In this document: piece by piece, positions 44,107-55,000 of the stretch | How positions within the stretch are numbered: position 1 is the stretch's first letter | Layout of the letters: every line of letters begins with the position of its first letter | NCBI GenBank assembly: GCA_040437565.1 | Contig: JBDOQK010000027.1 | Location: 248,001 to 312,000 of the forward strand | Reading direction: 5' to 3' | DNA from: Albugo candida | Lineage: Eukaryota; Oomycota; Peronosporomycetes; Albuginales | DNA: 64,000 bases | Notes under the pieces: model-generated | The model's input: the letters and a program-made list of their open reading frames with translations, nothing else | The model's database searches: none | What the model was told of the DNA's origin: nothing | Program-made: the position numbers and the translations under genes

Positions 44107-45641
44107 TTGATATGGCAGCAGATCAAGCTCATGGGCGCATCGAGTTCGTTCTGTTCAGCGATGATACCGTCGTCACAGGCACCTTCTGGCCGCACCGAAG
44201 ACTGTATCCACCAATCCAGTACCCCACCCAGTGCATACAAACCTCCCTACACGTCATTACAGCAGCAGGAAGCGGTCTATTTCCCTTCAAAATGCTCTGT
44301 TTCTGGCTCTAATCAAGAAAATGGGACAGAAAACGTCGATCTTTCTCGATTTATGGAAAATCAAAATACACATCAGCAGTTTATCAGACACTGTAGCGTT
44401 CTCTTAGCCGGAGGTATCGCTGGAAGCATCGGGAAGACGATCACAGCGCCACTTAGTCGACTCACTATCCTCTTCCAAGTTCATAGTATGGTGTCCTCGC
44501 GACATCGAGATCGTTTCTCAGATAGTGNNNNNNNNNNNNNNNNNNNNNNNNNNNNNNNNNNNNNNNNNNNNNNNNNNNNNNNNNNNNNNNNNNNNNNNNN
44601 NNNNNNNNNNNNNNNNNNNNNNNNNNNCAGTTTATCAGACACTGTAGCGTTCTCTTAGCCGGAGGTATCGCTGGAAGCATCGGGAAGACGATCACAGCGC
44701 CACTTAGTCGACTCACTATCCTCTTCCAAGTTCATAGTATGGTGTCCTCGCGACATCGAGATCGTTTCTCAGATAGTGTGTCCAGCGCACTGATGAAAGT
44801 TTTGAAGACAGAAGGCGTTCTAGCGCTGTGGAAGGGTAATGGAGCCAGCGTCGTCCATCGATTTCCGTATTCCGCTGTGAATTTCTTCACATTTGAGCTT
44901 CTTCGAAGCTCTATTGATCAGTGGAGACAGGAAATTGAGAGTGATACTATTGAAGAAGTAAGTTCAGTTGGTTCATGGAAGACGACGTTCTTGTCGGGGG
45001 CGATCGCTGGTGCATTTGCTACAATCGCATGCTATCCAATCGATCTGATTCGCACTCGACTGGCAACACAGCTGGACACGGAGAAAAGATACAATGGGAT
45101 TTTGCATGCCGCATTTCGCATCAGAGCCGATGAGGGATTTCGAGGATTGTATCGAGGGCTTGGAGCTACGTTGATGGTCACAGTTCCCAATTTGGCCATC
45201 AATTTCACACTTTTCGAAAGTTTGAAAGAATTCGCGATACAATATCGCTCCCATCAAACTGTAGAACTCGACTCTTTGGACACAATTTGCGGGAACGAAA
45301 ATTTGAATTTGAATTTCGACGATTATGACGAGCTTCAAGATTCAGACGAGGACGACGAAAGACTTGGTATCGCTGATACACTTCTTTGCGGCGGAGTTTC
45401 TGGAATCGCTTCTTCGCTTGTAACATTTCCTATTGATGTTGTACGCCGACGTCTCCAAATCTCAGGCATTCATTCTACGAACCCATCAGGTCTATTCACA
45501 ATTGCGTCTCAGCTGTTCAAAGAACAAGGTGTTCGTGGATTTTATCGCGGTCTTACTCCTGAGCTGATGAAAGTTATTCCGATGGTTGGAATCACTTTTG
45601 GAATGTTTGACAAGCTCAAAGGCTGGATGGATATTGATTAG
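44107..45641 (+). CDS. Mitochondrial carrier (SLC25), CoA/adenine-nucleotide-carrier-like
   Basis: Six-helix inner-membrane carrier. After merging the 151-bp overlap at the gap the frame closes at 427 residues. The three repeats carry the signature P-x-[DE/S]-x-x-[RK]: TAPLSRLTILFQ, CYPIDLIRTRLA and TFPIDVVRRRLQ. Repeat one has GGIAGSIGKTITAPLSRL and ALWKGNGASVVHRFPYSAVNF, patterns typical of the SLC25A16/A42 and plant CoA or mcfB-type carriers. The first 85 residues are an extra polar extension without EF-hands, and an acidic loop (DDYDELQDSDEDDE) sits before the third repeat. The exact substrate is uncertain. The start is the first ATG of a long open frame; a later ATG at about 44350 is possible. 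Confidence 0.9.
44528..44627. other. Assembly gap with 151-bp contig overlap
   Basis: 44377-44527 equals 44628-44778, inside the mitochondrial carrier gene. Confidence 0.95.
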
Positions 45642-45785
45642 AAAGCTTGCTCATCCTCCGCGACTCATCTTTGACGTATGTCCGCATGTCGGTTTTCTAG
45701 AAATACACACGATATTCTGACACCAATATATCGCTTGATTTTTCCTTGTCAACATCATTCTCATGCATCTAATCCAACACTGTTG

Positions 45786-46457
45786 TTAGATAGCAACCGA
45801 TGAAGATGCGAAATTGTTTGGTAACGCTGCTCCCCATTCATTTTCAATCTGCATAAATATTCCCTCTGGCGGTGGCATGGGCACTTCCAGATTCCACGAT
45901 ATCTCATTGACCTCTTTCGCTCTCTTCCACGTGAGTAAGACTGTGTCATCCTCTTTTTTGCTCATAAGTGCATGAATCTCCCTCAATACCTGACCAAGCG
46001 TCCTATTGACTACTAAGAGGTGATTTATTGCATATAATGTGTCACCCACGCGCAATCCTCCGCTGGCTTCTCCGGGACCTTTTATCCCCTGCCACTCAGC
46101 GCCCTGCACACGATTCCGAGGCACAAGCCGATCACCATCCAGCCGATAGTAATCGATGATCACCACCTCTGCGGTTTGAGCGAATCGGTTCCCTTGAGTT
46201 TTCACCACGAGTCCGAGTCGTTTGAAGATATCGAGATGGTGAACCCGATTGGCTGTTTTGAATTCCAGTAAAGGTAACCCTCCGCGCACTCCAATTCGAA
46301 CGGTACGGTGCTGCTTCTCCGACGCCGGAAGTTTTCGATTATATGTCGGTATAAAGACCTGTGTTTGACGATCATAGCTCAGACTAGTTGCGTATACTGG
46401 ACCAGAAAGATAGCTACCTCGACCATAGCTCGGTATATGTGAAGGTGTATTTCCCAT
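45786..46457 (-). CDS. PDZ-like protein, possibly N-myristoylated
   Basis: A single exon of 223 residues. It starts MGNTPSH, which fits an N-myristoylation signal and would place it at membranes. Two related segments are visible: RTVRIGVRGGLPLLEF near 50-70, and a PDZ-type core at about 130-175 (GGLRVGDTLYAINHLLVVN, then a helix LGQVLREIHALM and a strand TVLLTWKR). PDZ domains bind C-terminal peptides; no enzymatic domain was seen. It is convergent with the carrier gene (144 bp between stops). Its start codon lies at the edge of an unmerged overlap, but the gene itself is complete. Confidence 0.7.
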   Translation of the reverse strand: MGNTPSHIPSYGRGSYLSGPVYATSLSYDRQTQVFIPTYNRKLPASEKQHRTVRIGVRGGLPLLEFKTANRVHHLDIFKRLGLVVKTQGNRFAQTAEVVIIDYYRLDGDRLVPRNRVQGAEWQGIKGPGEASGGLRVGDTLYAINHLLVVNRTLGQVLREIHALMSKKEDDTVLLTWKRAKEVNEISWNLEVPMPPPEGIFMQIENEWGAALPNNFASSSVAI

Positions 46458-47484
46458 GGGTAAATGACGAGCGGAACGTATGCGTAACGGCGGAGATGAC
46501 TTGTTGATTCAGGTCAAGAGAGTTGAAATTCAACTTACGATTCTAACATCAGATTGGATATTATACAGAGCGGGGGTAACCGCATGAGTAAATACCATAC
46601 CTCAACCCGAAACCTTAGTATGGTGTACACCTGGTAAGATGAAATCATAAGGTTATTGATGTTTCATCCAATCAAATGACGCACAAAAGTTGTGAAAGTG
46701 ACTCAATCCCCCATGACGCCAGCAATGAAGTTAGAAAGTTAGATATACATTCCAATGTATCAATGTGACTCTATAGTGAGTTATTTCATTTCAAGTAGAT
46801 GGCAACATTCACTCTTGTGGCAACATCGATTGTTCACTATTCTTTCAAGCTGAGCACACTGCTACATTCCTTACATTCAGGCGACATTAAATAGTCTTCG
46901 ATATCGCGATGACTTCCTCTGACAGCTATTTGCATCGCTGTATCGCCCAAAGCATCTACTTGATTGGCATTCGCGCCGTGACGGATCAACGTCTCTACAG
47001 CCNNNNNNNNNNNNNNNNNNNNNNNNNNNNNNNNNNNNNNNNNNNNNNNNNNNNNNNNNNNNNNNNNNNNNNNNNNNNNNNNNNNNNNNNNNNNNNNNNN
47101 NNCATGGGTAAATGACGAGCGGAACGTATGCGTAACGGCGGAGATGACTTGTTGATTCAGGTCAAGAGAGTTGAAATTCAACTTACGATTCTAACATCAG
47201 ATTGGATATTATACAGAGCGGGGGTAACCGCATGAGTAAATACCATACCTCAACCCGAAACCTTAGTATGGTGTACACCTGGTAAGATGAAATCATAAGG
47301 TTATTGATGTTTCATCCAATCAAATGACGCACAAAAGTTGTGAAAGTGACTCAATCCCCCATGACGCCAGCAATGAAGTTAGAAAGTTAGATATACATTC
47401 CAATGTATCAATGTGACTCTATAGTGAGTTATTTCATTTCAAGTAGATGGCAACATTCACTCTTGTGGCAACATCGATTGTTCA
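46458..47484. other. Intergenic region doubled by unmerged overlap
   Basis: 46455-47002 equals 47103-47650 (548 bp), with 100 N between. The true interval between the PDZ gene start and the ankyrin gene stop is about 379 bp. The minus-strand frame at 46837-47181 is the 3' end of the ankyrin gene read into the gap and is not a separate gene. Confidence 0.93.
47003..47102. other. Assembly gap with 548-bp contig overlap
   Basis: 100 N between identical copies 46455-47002 and 47103-47650. Confidence 0.95.
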
Positions 47485-48135
47485 CTATTCTTTCAAGCTG
47501 AGCACACTGCTACATTCCTTACATTCAGGCGACATTAAATAGTCTTCGATATCGCGATGACTTCCTCTGACAGCTATTTGCATCGCTGTATCGCCCAAAG
47601 CATCTACTTGATTGGCATTCGCGCCGTGACGGATCAACGTCTCTACAGCCACAAGATGACCAGCATTACATGCTTTCATCAGTGGCGTTTTTCTTTGACT
47701 GTTCATTGCATTGACTTGTGCTCCCGCGGAAAGCAAAGCATCTATTTGTTTAAAGATCCCTCGAGATGCTGCAAAGTGTAAGGGAGTGCTCCCACACTCA
47801 TCTTGCGTATCTGCAAGTGCACCCAATTCGAGAAGTCGTTCCGCGAGTGCAACACGACCGTGATTAACCGCGTGATGCAAAGCTCGTAAGCCCCCAAACG
47901 TGACACACTCTACATCTGCGCCTTGTGAAATGAGAAATTCCGCCACATCCAAATGCCCGTTGCGTGCAGCCCACGCCAGGCAAGTGCATCCAAAAGCGTC
48001 TCGTTGATTAATCGTCGGGAAGGAACCATCATTATGCGCTAATACAGATCGAAGCTGTCGTACATTCCCCGTCGCGGCCAGCTTAAACGGGTTTACATCG
48101 CAGTCGGGAGGCTCTTCCAACGACATTCTCAGCAA
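47485..48135 (-). CDS. Small ankyrin-repeat protein
   Basis: A single exon of 216 residues made almost wholly of about six ankyrin units of 33 residues: GCTCLAWAARNGHLDVAEFL, GLRALHHAVNHGRVALAERL, GSTPLHFAASRGIFKQIDAL, KTPLMKACNAGHLVAVETL, and GDTAMQIAVRGSHRDIEDYL. No signal peptide, membrane helix or catalytic domain, so a cytosolic or nuclear binding scaffold. The partner cannot be told. Its last 166 bp also appear at 46837-47002 because of the contig overlap. Confidence 0.88.
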   Translation of the reverse strand: MLRMSLEEPPDCDVNPFKLAATGNVRQLRSVLAHNDGSFPTINQRDAFGCTCLAWAARNGHLDVAEFLISQGADVECVTFGGLRALHHAVNHGRVALAERLLELGALADTQDECGSTPLHFAASRGIFKQIDALLSAGAQVNAMNSQRKTPLMKACNAGHLVAVETLIRHGANANQVDALGDTAMQIAVRGSHRDIEDYLMSPECKECSSVLSLKE

Positions 48136-48207
48136 AAGGATATTAATAACCTATAAATGCGGTGCAAACTTCTCACTCATTGATAACGCTCTAAACCTTT
48201 TCTACAC

Positions 48208-49683
48208 TCAAAATTCATATATGCTCCCAGGTTCTGATTCTGCTCCGCTCAGACCTAACGACTTGTTGGACAGCGTAGATTCTTTAGGATCTCGTTTGTG
48301 CACAGTGGGTATAGATCCCAAATTGACTTGATCCGATGCTTCCGAATTGGTGGAGGCTAGTGTAGAATGCTGAGGGTGGGGAGATAGATTGGCGTTCCTA
48401 CCCAATACTGAAATCGACAAATTCAGCCTAGAATCAGAATCTTCTTGTAATGTTTCCATGGTATGTGGACCTCCTTCTTCTCTATTCACGATATTCGGGC
48501 CCTGATTTCGTCCAGGGTAAGATGGAAAGAAGAAATCTGGCGCCGGTGCGTGCATGCCAAAAGGGACTTCGCCTGCTATTTGGTTGCTTGCATCAAAGTT
48601 TCCAAAAGAATGCGTGCGCTCAAAATCACAGGTAGATGAATCCTCAAAAGGATTGTATGTGCTTGTTTGAGCGGAAGAACGACTTTCGAGGTTCAGTGTA
48701 CCCGTTGACGCTCCAAAAGGTTTGTGATATTTATCGTTCTTATCAGACAGCATCTGATACGGTCGTCGCCCTAGTGCGTCCGGTGCTGAATGATTGCTAA
48801 GCTGTGATACATTGAGAACATCCTTATTATCGGCTGAAGTCTTGAAATTACTACCAGCCCACGGGTAATCCTGATTTTCGGCCACGCTGATTCCAAGCTT
48901 TGTGTGTGAAGATGCTGTTACCGAATGCTTCCCCTGTTGAATGGAGGTGGACATTGGACCATTGAGAAATTGATCCTCTCTTGTCTTTTGATTGCGACGT
49001 CGTCGAAAGTATCCAATCCCGACAAATAGCGCTACTAGACCAGCAAATCCTCCAATAGCGATCCCAACTAAAGCGCCAGTTGATAGACTGGAATCAGGCG
49101 GCTTCGATTGAAGTACAGTGGTGGTGGTAAATACCATAATATCATAACGTTGCATCCGAATATTTTGTCCCGCTAATATAACATGAGCAAAGACCGTGTA
49201 TTCTCCACCATGATCGAAAGAAATAGATTGGTGGAATGTGGACTCATCATTTGTGAAATTTGAAGTTTCTTGTGTGGCAACCTTTTTATCGGCGCCACTA
49301 CGAAAGATATCGCAAATGGTCGTATGCGAGCAAGAATGTATGTTGGCATGTACTATTTCGGCTGGGCGTCCAGTAAAAGGATCGCGCGCTGTATACAGCT
49401 CATCCAGATTAAATTTATTCTTTCGATTACGTTTGACCGTGAAATCGTACGGAACCAATTCCATCTTAGGAACTGGCCCTTCCATTGCTTGAGATAAGGC
49501 GATTGTTACGGGGCACTCTTCATTTTTGCCCACGTCATGAATATAAGCAGAATCTGCATTTTCGACCTGTAGGCCTTGATCCAGGAAATAACAGTACGTT
49601 GTTCGAGCATCAAACTCGTAATCTATCGCGTATATACAGGATAAGAGGGTGGCTAAAAGATTGATGCGATGATACCTTACCAT
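48208..49683 (-). CDS. Unrecognised type I membrane protein, 491 residues
   Basis: A signal peptide (RINLLATLLSCIYA) precedes a 190-residue extracellular or luminal part with Cys pairs and one or two N-glycosylation sites (SNFTND), then a single membrane helix at about 203-227 (GALVGIAIGGFAGLVALFVGIGYF) with a basic stop-transfer RRRR. The 260-residue cytosolic tail is Ser/Asn/Pro-rich and disordered, ending with YEF. The luminal part, with a copper/cupredoxin-like 'HSCSHTTICDIF' and 'GGEYTVFAHV' texture, is suggestive but unassigned. It could be a surface receptor or adhesion protein. The start is supported by the signal peptide. Confidence 0.72.
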   Translation of the reverse strand: MVRYHRINLLATLLSCIYAIDYEFDARTTYCYFLDQGLQVENADSAYIHDVGKNEECPVTIALSQAMEGPVPKMELVPYDFTVKRNRKNKFNLDELYTARDPFTGRPAEIVHANIHSCSHTTICDIFRSGADKKVATQETSNFTNDESTFHQSISFDHGGEYTVFAHVILAGQNIRMQRYDIMVFTTTTVLQSKPPDSSLSTGALVGIAIGGFAGLVALFVGIGYFRRRRNQKTREDQFLNGPMSTSIQQGKHSVTASSHTKLGISVAENQDYPWAGSNFKTSADNKDVLNVSQLSNHSAPDALGRRPYQMLSDKNDKYHKPFGASTGTLNLESRSSAQTSTYNPFEDSSTCDFERTHSFGNFDASNQIAGEVPFGMHAPAPDFFFPSYPGRNQGPNIVNREEGGPHTMETLQEDSDSRLNLSISVLGRNANLSPHPQHSTLASTNSEASDQVNLGSIPTVHKRDPKESTLSNKSLGLSGAESEPGSIYEF

Positions 49684-50410
49684 ATAAAAGATTATTGGAA
49701 TCGACTGTCGCGAGGAAGGATACAGTCAGCACATATGATAGAACTATTCTTGAGAACCTTATGTGACCAGATGCGCTCATATTCTCTCGGTAAATAGCGT
49801 TCGACGATTGCCAAAACGATTTGTATAGAGTCCGGGAAGCGGATGTGGATTTAGATCAAATGTTGTAAGAAAAGACACGGTTATCCTGTAACAATGTAGA
49901 AATTTGGCTGCTCCGTCTTTTTCATTTATATAGAGTTCAGAGCGCATTTTCTCCCATGAGCGTGATTAGGTAGATTACTTGCGAAATAAGCGAACATAAT
50001 GAGCGACAGGAATAGCGTAAAGACGATTTGGGCGGCAAGGTTAAAAGCTACAGCCCAGCCGATCGTTAGTCACTGAGAAGTTACACTCGCTTCTATGTCT
50101 CTCTTCACCCGTAAGTTGACCGAATGTTGGCCGAAAGGAAGCCTTCTAAAATTTCGTGACGGAAGTGTGATACATCACGACCTTAACATGGGTATCCTTG
50201 CACAAATGAGAAGTTGCTGACTCTATGTCATCGACCCTGTAAGATGTATCCCCAGAAAACGATCCCACTTCTCCAATTTCGCGTCGTATACCCCGTAAAT
50301 GCTAAAACTAAACAATCAACCTCCTATGACGTGGACAGTTCGGTTCGCTATGAACGACTTTTACTAATCATCAACTGATTTGAAGATCAGTTTCGAAAAT
50401 TTATACAGAA
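49684..50410. promoter_or_regulatory. Divergent promoter region, membrane protein (-) and copper transporter (+)
   Basis: 727 bp with no coding frame of note between two divergent start codons. It must hold both promoters. I see no binding motif I can name. Confidence 0.5.
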
Positions 50411-51826
50411 ATGCGAGTAGTAGCGGTCTTTTTGTTGTCGAACTTCATACTGAGCGCTTGCGCTTGCGGGCATCATCAACGTGTCTGGGCGCAAGATCGA
50501 TCTTCACGCTCACTTTCCACTTTGACAGATTCAGCAGAACCAGGAAGCAAATGTCCTTCATGTGGAATGTCTACACTGGAAATGGGCTACGATAATCACA
50601 ATTATGTTGAATTTATGAATGGCCAACGGATTTATACTTGCGGTATGGAACCCAGATCATTTGAGGCATACACATTTCAAGTGACAGACACTGCGTACAT
50701 TGCAGCCAATGTGGTATGTTAATGCACTTATATGTTTATCTATGTACTTATTTTATGATTACAGGCCGAATTCATCAGCAAAGATCCCAGCGATTGTACT
50801 AATGATTGTACACTGTGCGCTTCAAACAGTTTACGAGATCCCATCGATGGAAAAGTCGTCGCATCCAACGCTTTTTACTTTGTGTGTCTCAATAAAGGAC
50901 AAAAAGTATTTTTCGCTTCTGAGGCGAATAAAGCAAAGTATCTCGAAAATGTCAACAAAGATGTTCGATATCTTGTTACAAACACGATATGTAGTTTGGT
51001 CGTTTGTCAAGATGCGATGAAAATCACAGTTTTGAGTCCCGCAGCGAAAGCGTTCACGCCGAAATCACAATTGAAAACTTCGTCGTCAAATAAAAACGCC
51101 CAAACAGATCAATCCGGCAACTCTGGTAATTTAGTGAAAACTTCTTTGGCGAATAGACATCACGATGCTGCACGATTTTGCACTGGAGAGGGAACCGTAA
51201 TGTTCAACGGATTTCAGTTGACCGCGAATGGATCATGTGTTCGACTCTTTTTTACCTCTTGGGTTCTCAACAGTGGATTCAAGTACGCTTTGGGGTTTAT
51301 TGGTATCTTCTTGATCGCAGTGTTCAATGAGTTTTTAGCAACATTCCGGGAACAATTTCGTCAAAGATTGAGAGAAATACCTCCTTCAACTCGTTATGCT
51401 CAATTTGGAAAGAAAGGAATGCTGGTCTCATTATACATGCTCCAGATGACCATCGCGTACTTTGCAATGTTAGTGGTCATGATATACGAGACTGGGCTCT
51501 TCATTGCGCTCATCTTAGGCTTCTCCACGGGTTTTTTGCTTTTCAAAAACTTGGATCAAGATGTGACGCACGAGCGCGGAAATTGGCGTTACACGGACCC
51601 ATCGACAGTGTGTTTACATGTTGAAGGGATGAATTGCATGAAGAACTGCGGTTATACAATCGAAAATGCATTACGAAAAGTGAATGGAGTCACTCGCGCC
51701 GTTGTTGATTTTAACGAGAAGAAAGCGTACGTGGCAGGTACAGCGGATTTCAATGATATTTTGGCTTGCATTGAAGCGATCGGATACTCTGCTCGCATTG
51801 AAGCCGGAAATACGCTCGGCCCATGA
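50411..51826 (+). CDS. Ctr-type copper transporter fused to a C-terminal HMA domain
   Basis: Exons 50411-50713 and 50765-51826, 51-nt intron; 454 residues. A signal peptide (VVAVFLLSNFILSACA) leads to two Cys/Met-rich units, CPSCGMSTLEM...IYTCGMEPRSFEAY and CTLCASN...FYFVCLNKGQKVFF, similar in texture to NosL/TRASH-type metal-binding folds. The Ctr core follows: Met/Cys entry (GTVMFNGFQ), TM1 at about 268-300, TM2 with the MxxxM filter MLVVM at about 335, and TM3 with GFSTG (GxxxG) at about 352. The cytosolic tail is a full heavy-metal-associated domain, GMNCMKNCGYTIENALRKVNGV...GYSARI, with CxxxC in place of the usual CxxC. Ctr trimers import Cu(I); a tethered HMA would receive it. The role of the fusion is inference. 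Confidence 0.86.
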
Positions 51827-52034
51827 TATGGATAGCCACAATGTCGTAGAGCCAGGCTGTTGCGAGTGCGATGATTGCATGCTCGACAATCATTTTTCGA
51901 ATAATTTGATGTATATACTTTACTGAATAATATAGACCTTCCAGAATGAATGATTCGAAAATATACGAATCAAATTCTCGCGATCTTTTCTTCCAACAGA
52001 TCTTTGATTCATTATTATTCTACGCTTTGATTTT

Positions 52035-55000
52035 ATGTCACAAAGCACAGAAACCGATCTATTTGATACTCATAAAGCTGCAGATATGTCTGATAAGGAT
52101 GCAAACTCCACTAATGAAGGTGGGAAGTCTGTGCCTCAATCCCCTCTCACCGTATCGACCGCAAATACGCCTCCAACGACAACAAACACAGTTTCCTCAC
52201 CAAGAAATGAATTTTACGTGTCACAACGCATGACCCCCGACTTCGAATCCAATCGTATCAACTCACTTTCCGTTGAGGAGCAAGAAATCCTCGCAAACAT
52301 TCAGGACTTACAGCTCCAACTCATGAAGGTAAGATTCTTCAGTGAATTGTTACAATTATATGACTTGCAGACCTCAATTCACTTGCACTTGCTAATGTTG
52401 AACTTGCGCAGTTGCGCGCTGAACATGACGAAGACAGCGAGGATGAAGAACACTCGCGTTTTGGACCAACGGCTCTTTCTTCGTCCATGTTGAACAACAT
52501 CAATCCTCTTCCCTCCAGCCAGCTGATTATTGTGTCCAACACACTGCCTATCGTCTTGGAGCGAGTTCCACAAACAGGAAGATGGAGAGCGATCAAAACC
52601 ACTGGTGGATGGGATAAATTAATGTGCCTTACAGACGTCAAAAACAACCTACAATTTATTTGGATCGGACACGTCGGTCAGCACATACCGAAACACGAGC
52701 AGGATGAAGTGAGGCGGCTACTGAAGAAACATAATTTCGTACCGGTATTTTTCTCATCGGAAAGTGTTACAAATCGGTACAATATTTTCTCTTCGGAAGT
52801 GCTTTGGTCCCTTTTTCATTATGTGGCGGAACCAGTGGCGACATCCACATTTTCAGCGCATGGAAATGGAGCTTGTGCCTCGCAATTTTATGCATCGAAA
52901 AGATTTAATAAACAAGACTGGAGAGCCTATGAAGCAGCCAATGAGAGTTTTGCGGATACAATTGCTGAAGTTTACAATGAAGGAGACTCGATCTGGATTC
53001 ACGATTATCATTTGATGCTACTGCCAGAATTATTGCGTCTACGGATTCCATCGTGTTATATTGGATGGTTTCTGCACTCACCTTTTCCAACATCCGATGT
53101 TTACACTCGAATCCCTGTGCGATCGCAATTACTGACTGGTGTTTTGCAAGCGGATTTGGTCGGATTTCAGACGTTTGATTATGAACGACACTTTTTATCA
53201 GCATGCAAACAATTACTCGGTGTCGAGTGCTCTTACCAGGTGATTCGCTCTCCGTTGGCAGATCGAGACCACTTTACCTCTATCGGGGTTTTCCCTATTG
53301 GCATCAGTATCGAACCGTTTGCAAAAGCGGCTGCTAGTGTATCGACACTGCATCGCGTTGATGAATTGCACCGTAAATTTGGTGACAAACGTATCATTTT
53401 GGGCGTTGACCGCTTNNNNNNNNNNNNNNNNNNNNNNNNNNNNNNNNNNNNNNNNNNNNNNNNNNNNNNNNNNNNNNNNNNNNNNNNNNNNNNNNNNNNN
53501 NNNNNNNNNNNNNNNCTGACTGGTGTTTTGCAAGCGGATTTGGTCGGATTTCAGACGTTTGATTATGAACGACACTTTTTATCAGCATGCAAACAATTAC
53601 TCGGTGTCGAGTGCTCTTACCAGGTGATTCGCTCTCCGTTGGCAGATCGAGACCACTTTACCTCTATCGGGGTTTTCCCTATTGGCATCAGTATCGAACC
53701 GTTTGCAAAAGCGGCTGCTAGTGTATCGACACTGCATCGCGTTGATGAATTGCACCGTAAATTTGGTGACAAACGTATCATTTTGGGCGTTGACCGCTTA
53801 GACAATGTGAAAGGTATCCCTCACAAGTTGTTGGCAATGGAATGCTTGCTGGAAAAGTTTCCAGAATGGCAGAACAATGTCGTTCTGGTACAGATTGGAA
53901 TCACATCGCGGTCCGGTGGAGCAGCGAATGACACGGGCATCATGGAAAACACCGCTTCAGACACTTGCTCGAGTACTAAAGAAGGGAACGAGTCTGTTTC
54001 TGGAACGGAAGCATCCGCATCGGAAGAAACAAGAAACTTGTCCAAAGGCGAGTCTGATGGGATACACTCTACAAAGAAAAGCTCACTGCAACCGTCTACC
54101 AGTGAGCTACAACAGGAGATGAGCTCGAATAGCTATCGCAATTTGCTGTCACACGTCAATCAACTTGTTGGTCGTATCAACGGGACATTCGGTGGCTTGC
54201 ACTATGCACCTATCCATTTCCTACACCAAACATCCACTTCACACGAAGAACTCTGTGCTCTGTACGACCTGGCGGATGTATGTTTGGTTACGTCGACAAG
54301 AGATGGCATGAATCTCGTTTCACACGAATTTATCGTCTGTCAGCAACATTTCACGAGGCGGAAAGATCATCGTCATAATTTTGAAGCTTCCCCAAAGAAG
54401 GATATATCGTCACAAAAGGCAAATGATTCCCCATCTTCGTCAAGTTGTCAAAATCCCAAACCAGGCGACCCAACGTCTATAGCCGTCTCACCGACAAACA
54501 TCCTGACGCAATGGGACGGAGAAGAGGGAGGCCCAGGTGTGCTAGTTCTCAGTGAATTCGCTGGATGCTCGCATTCTCTCAGTGGAGCCATTGTTGTCAA
54601 CCCTTGGAATACCGAGAATGTAGCTCTGACTGTTCACCAAGCGCTGGGTATGTGTCGAACCGAACGTGAATTGAGGCAACAAAAGCTTTACCGTTATGTT
54701 TCCACCAACACAGCAAAAGCTTGGGGACTTCAATTCCTGAATGCATTGAGTAATGCGGCTAACAAAAATCGTGGCGATACCAGACAATTACCCAAATTGG
54801 ATCAAAAAGCCATTATGGAATCGTACCGAAACTCTGAAAATCGCGTGATCATCCTAGACTACGATCGGTCTCTATGCCCCCAACACTCTTCGCTGCTCCC
54901 CCTTGCGGCTGTCGGGCCCAATTTCAAATCCCTTTTGGATGCACTAAGCGCGGATCCTCGCAACACTGTCTTTATCGTGAGTGGACGAGAAAGAAAGTTT

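Noticed and set aside
46837-47181. A minus-strand ankyrin fragment running across an N run
   Set aside because: It joins the 3' end of the ankyrin gene to intergenic sequence through unknown bases; the full gene is at 47485-48135.
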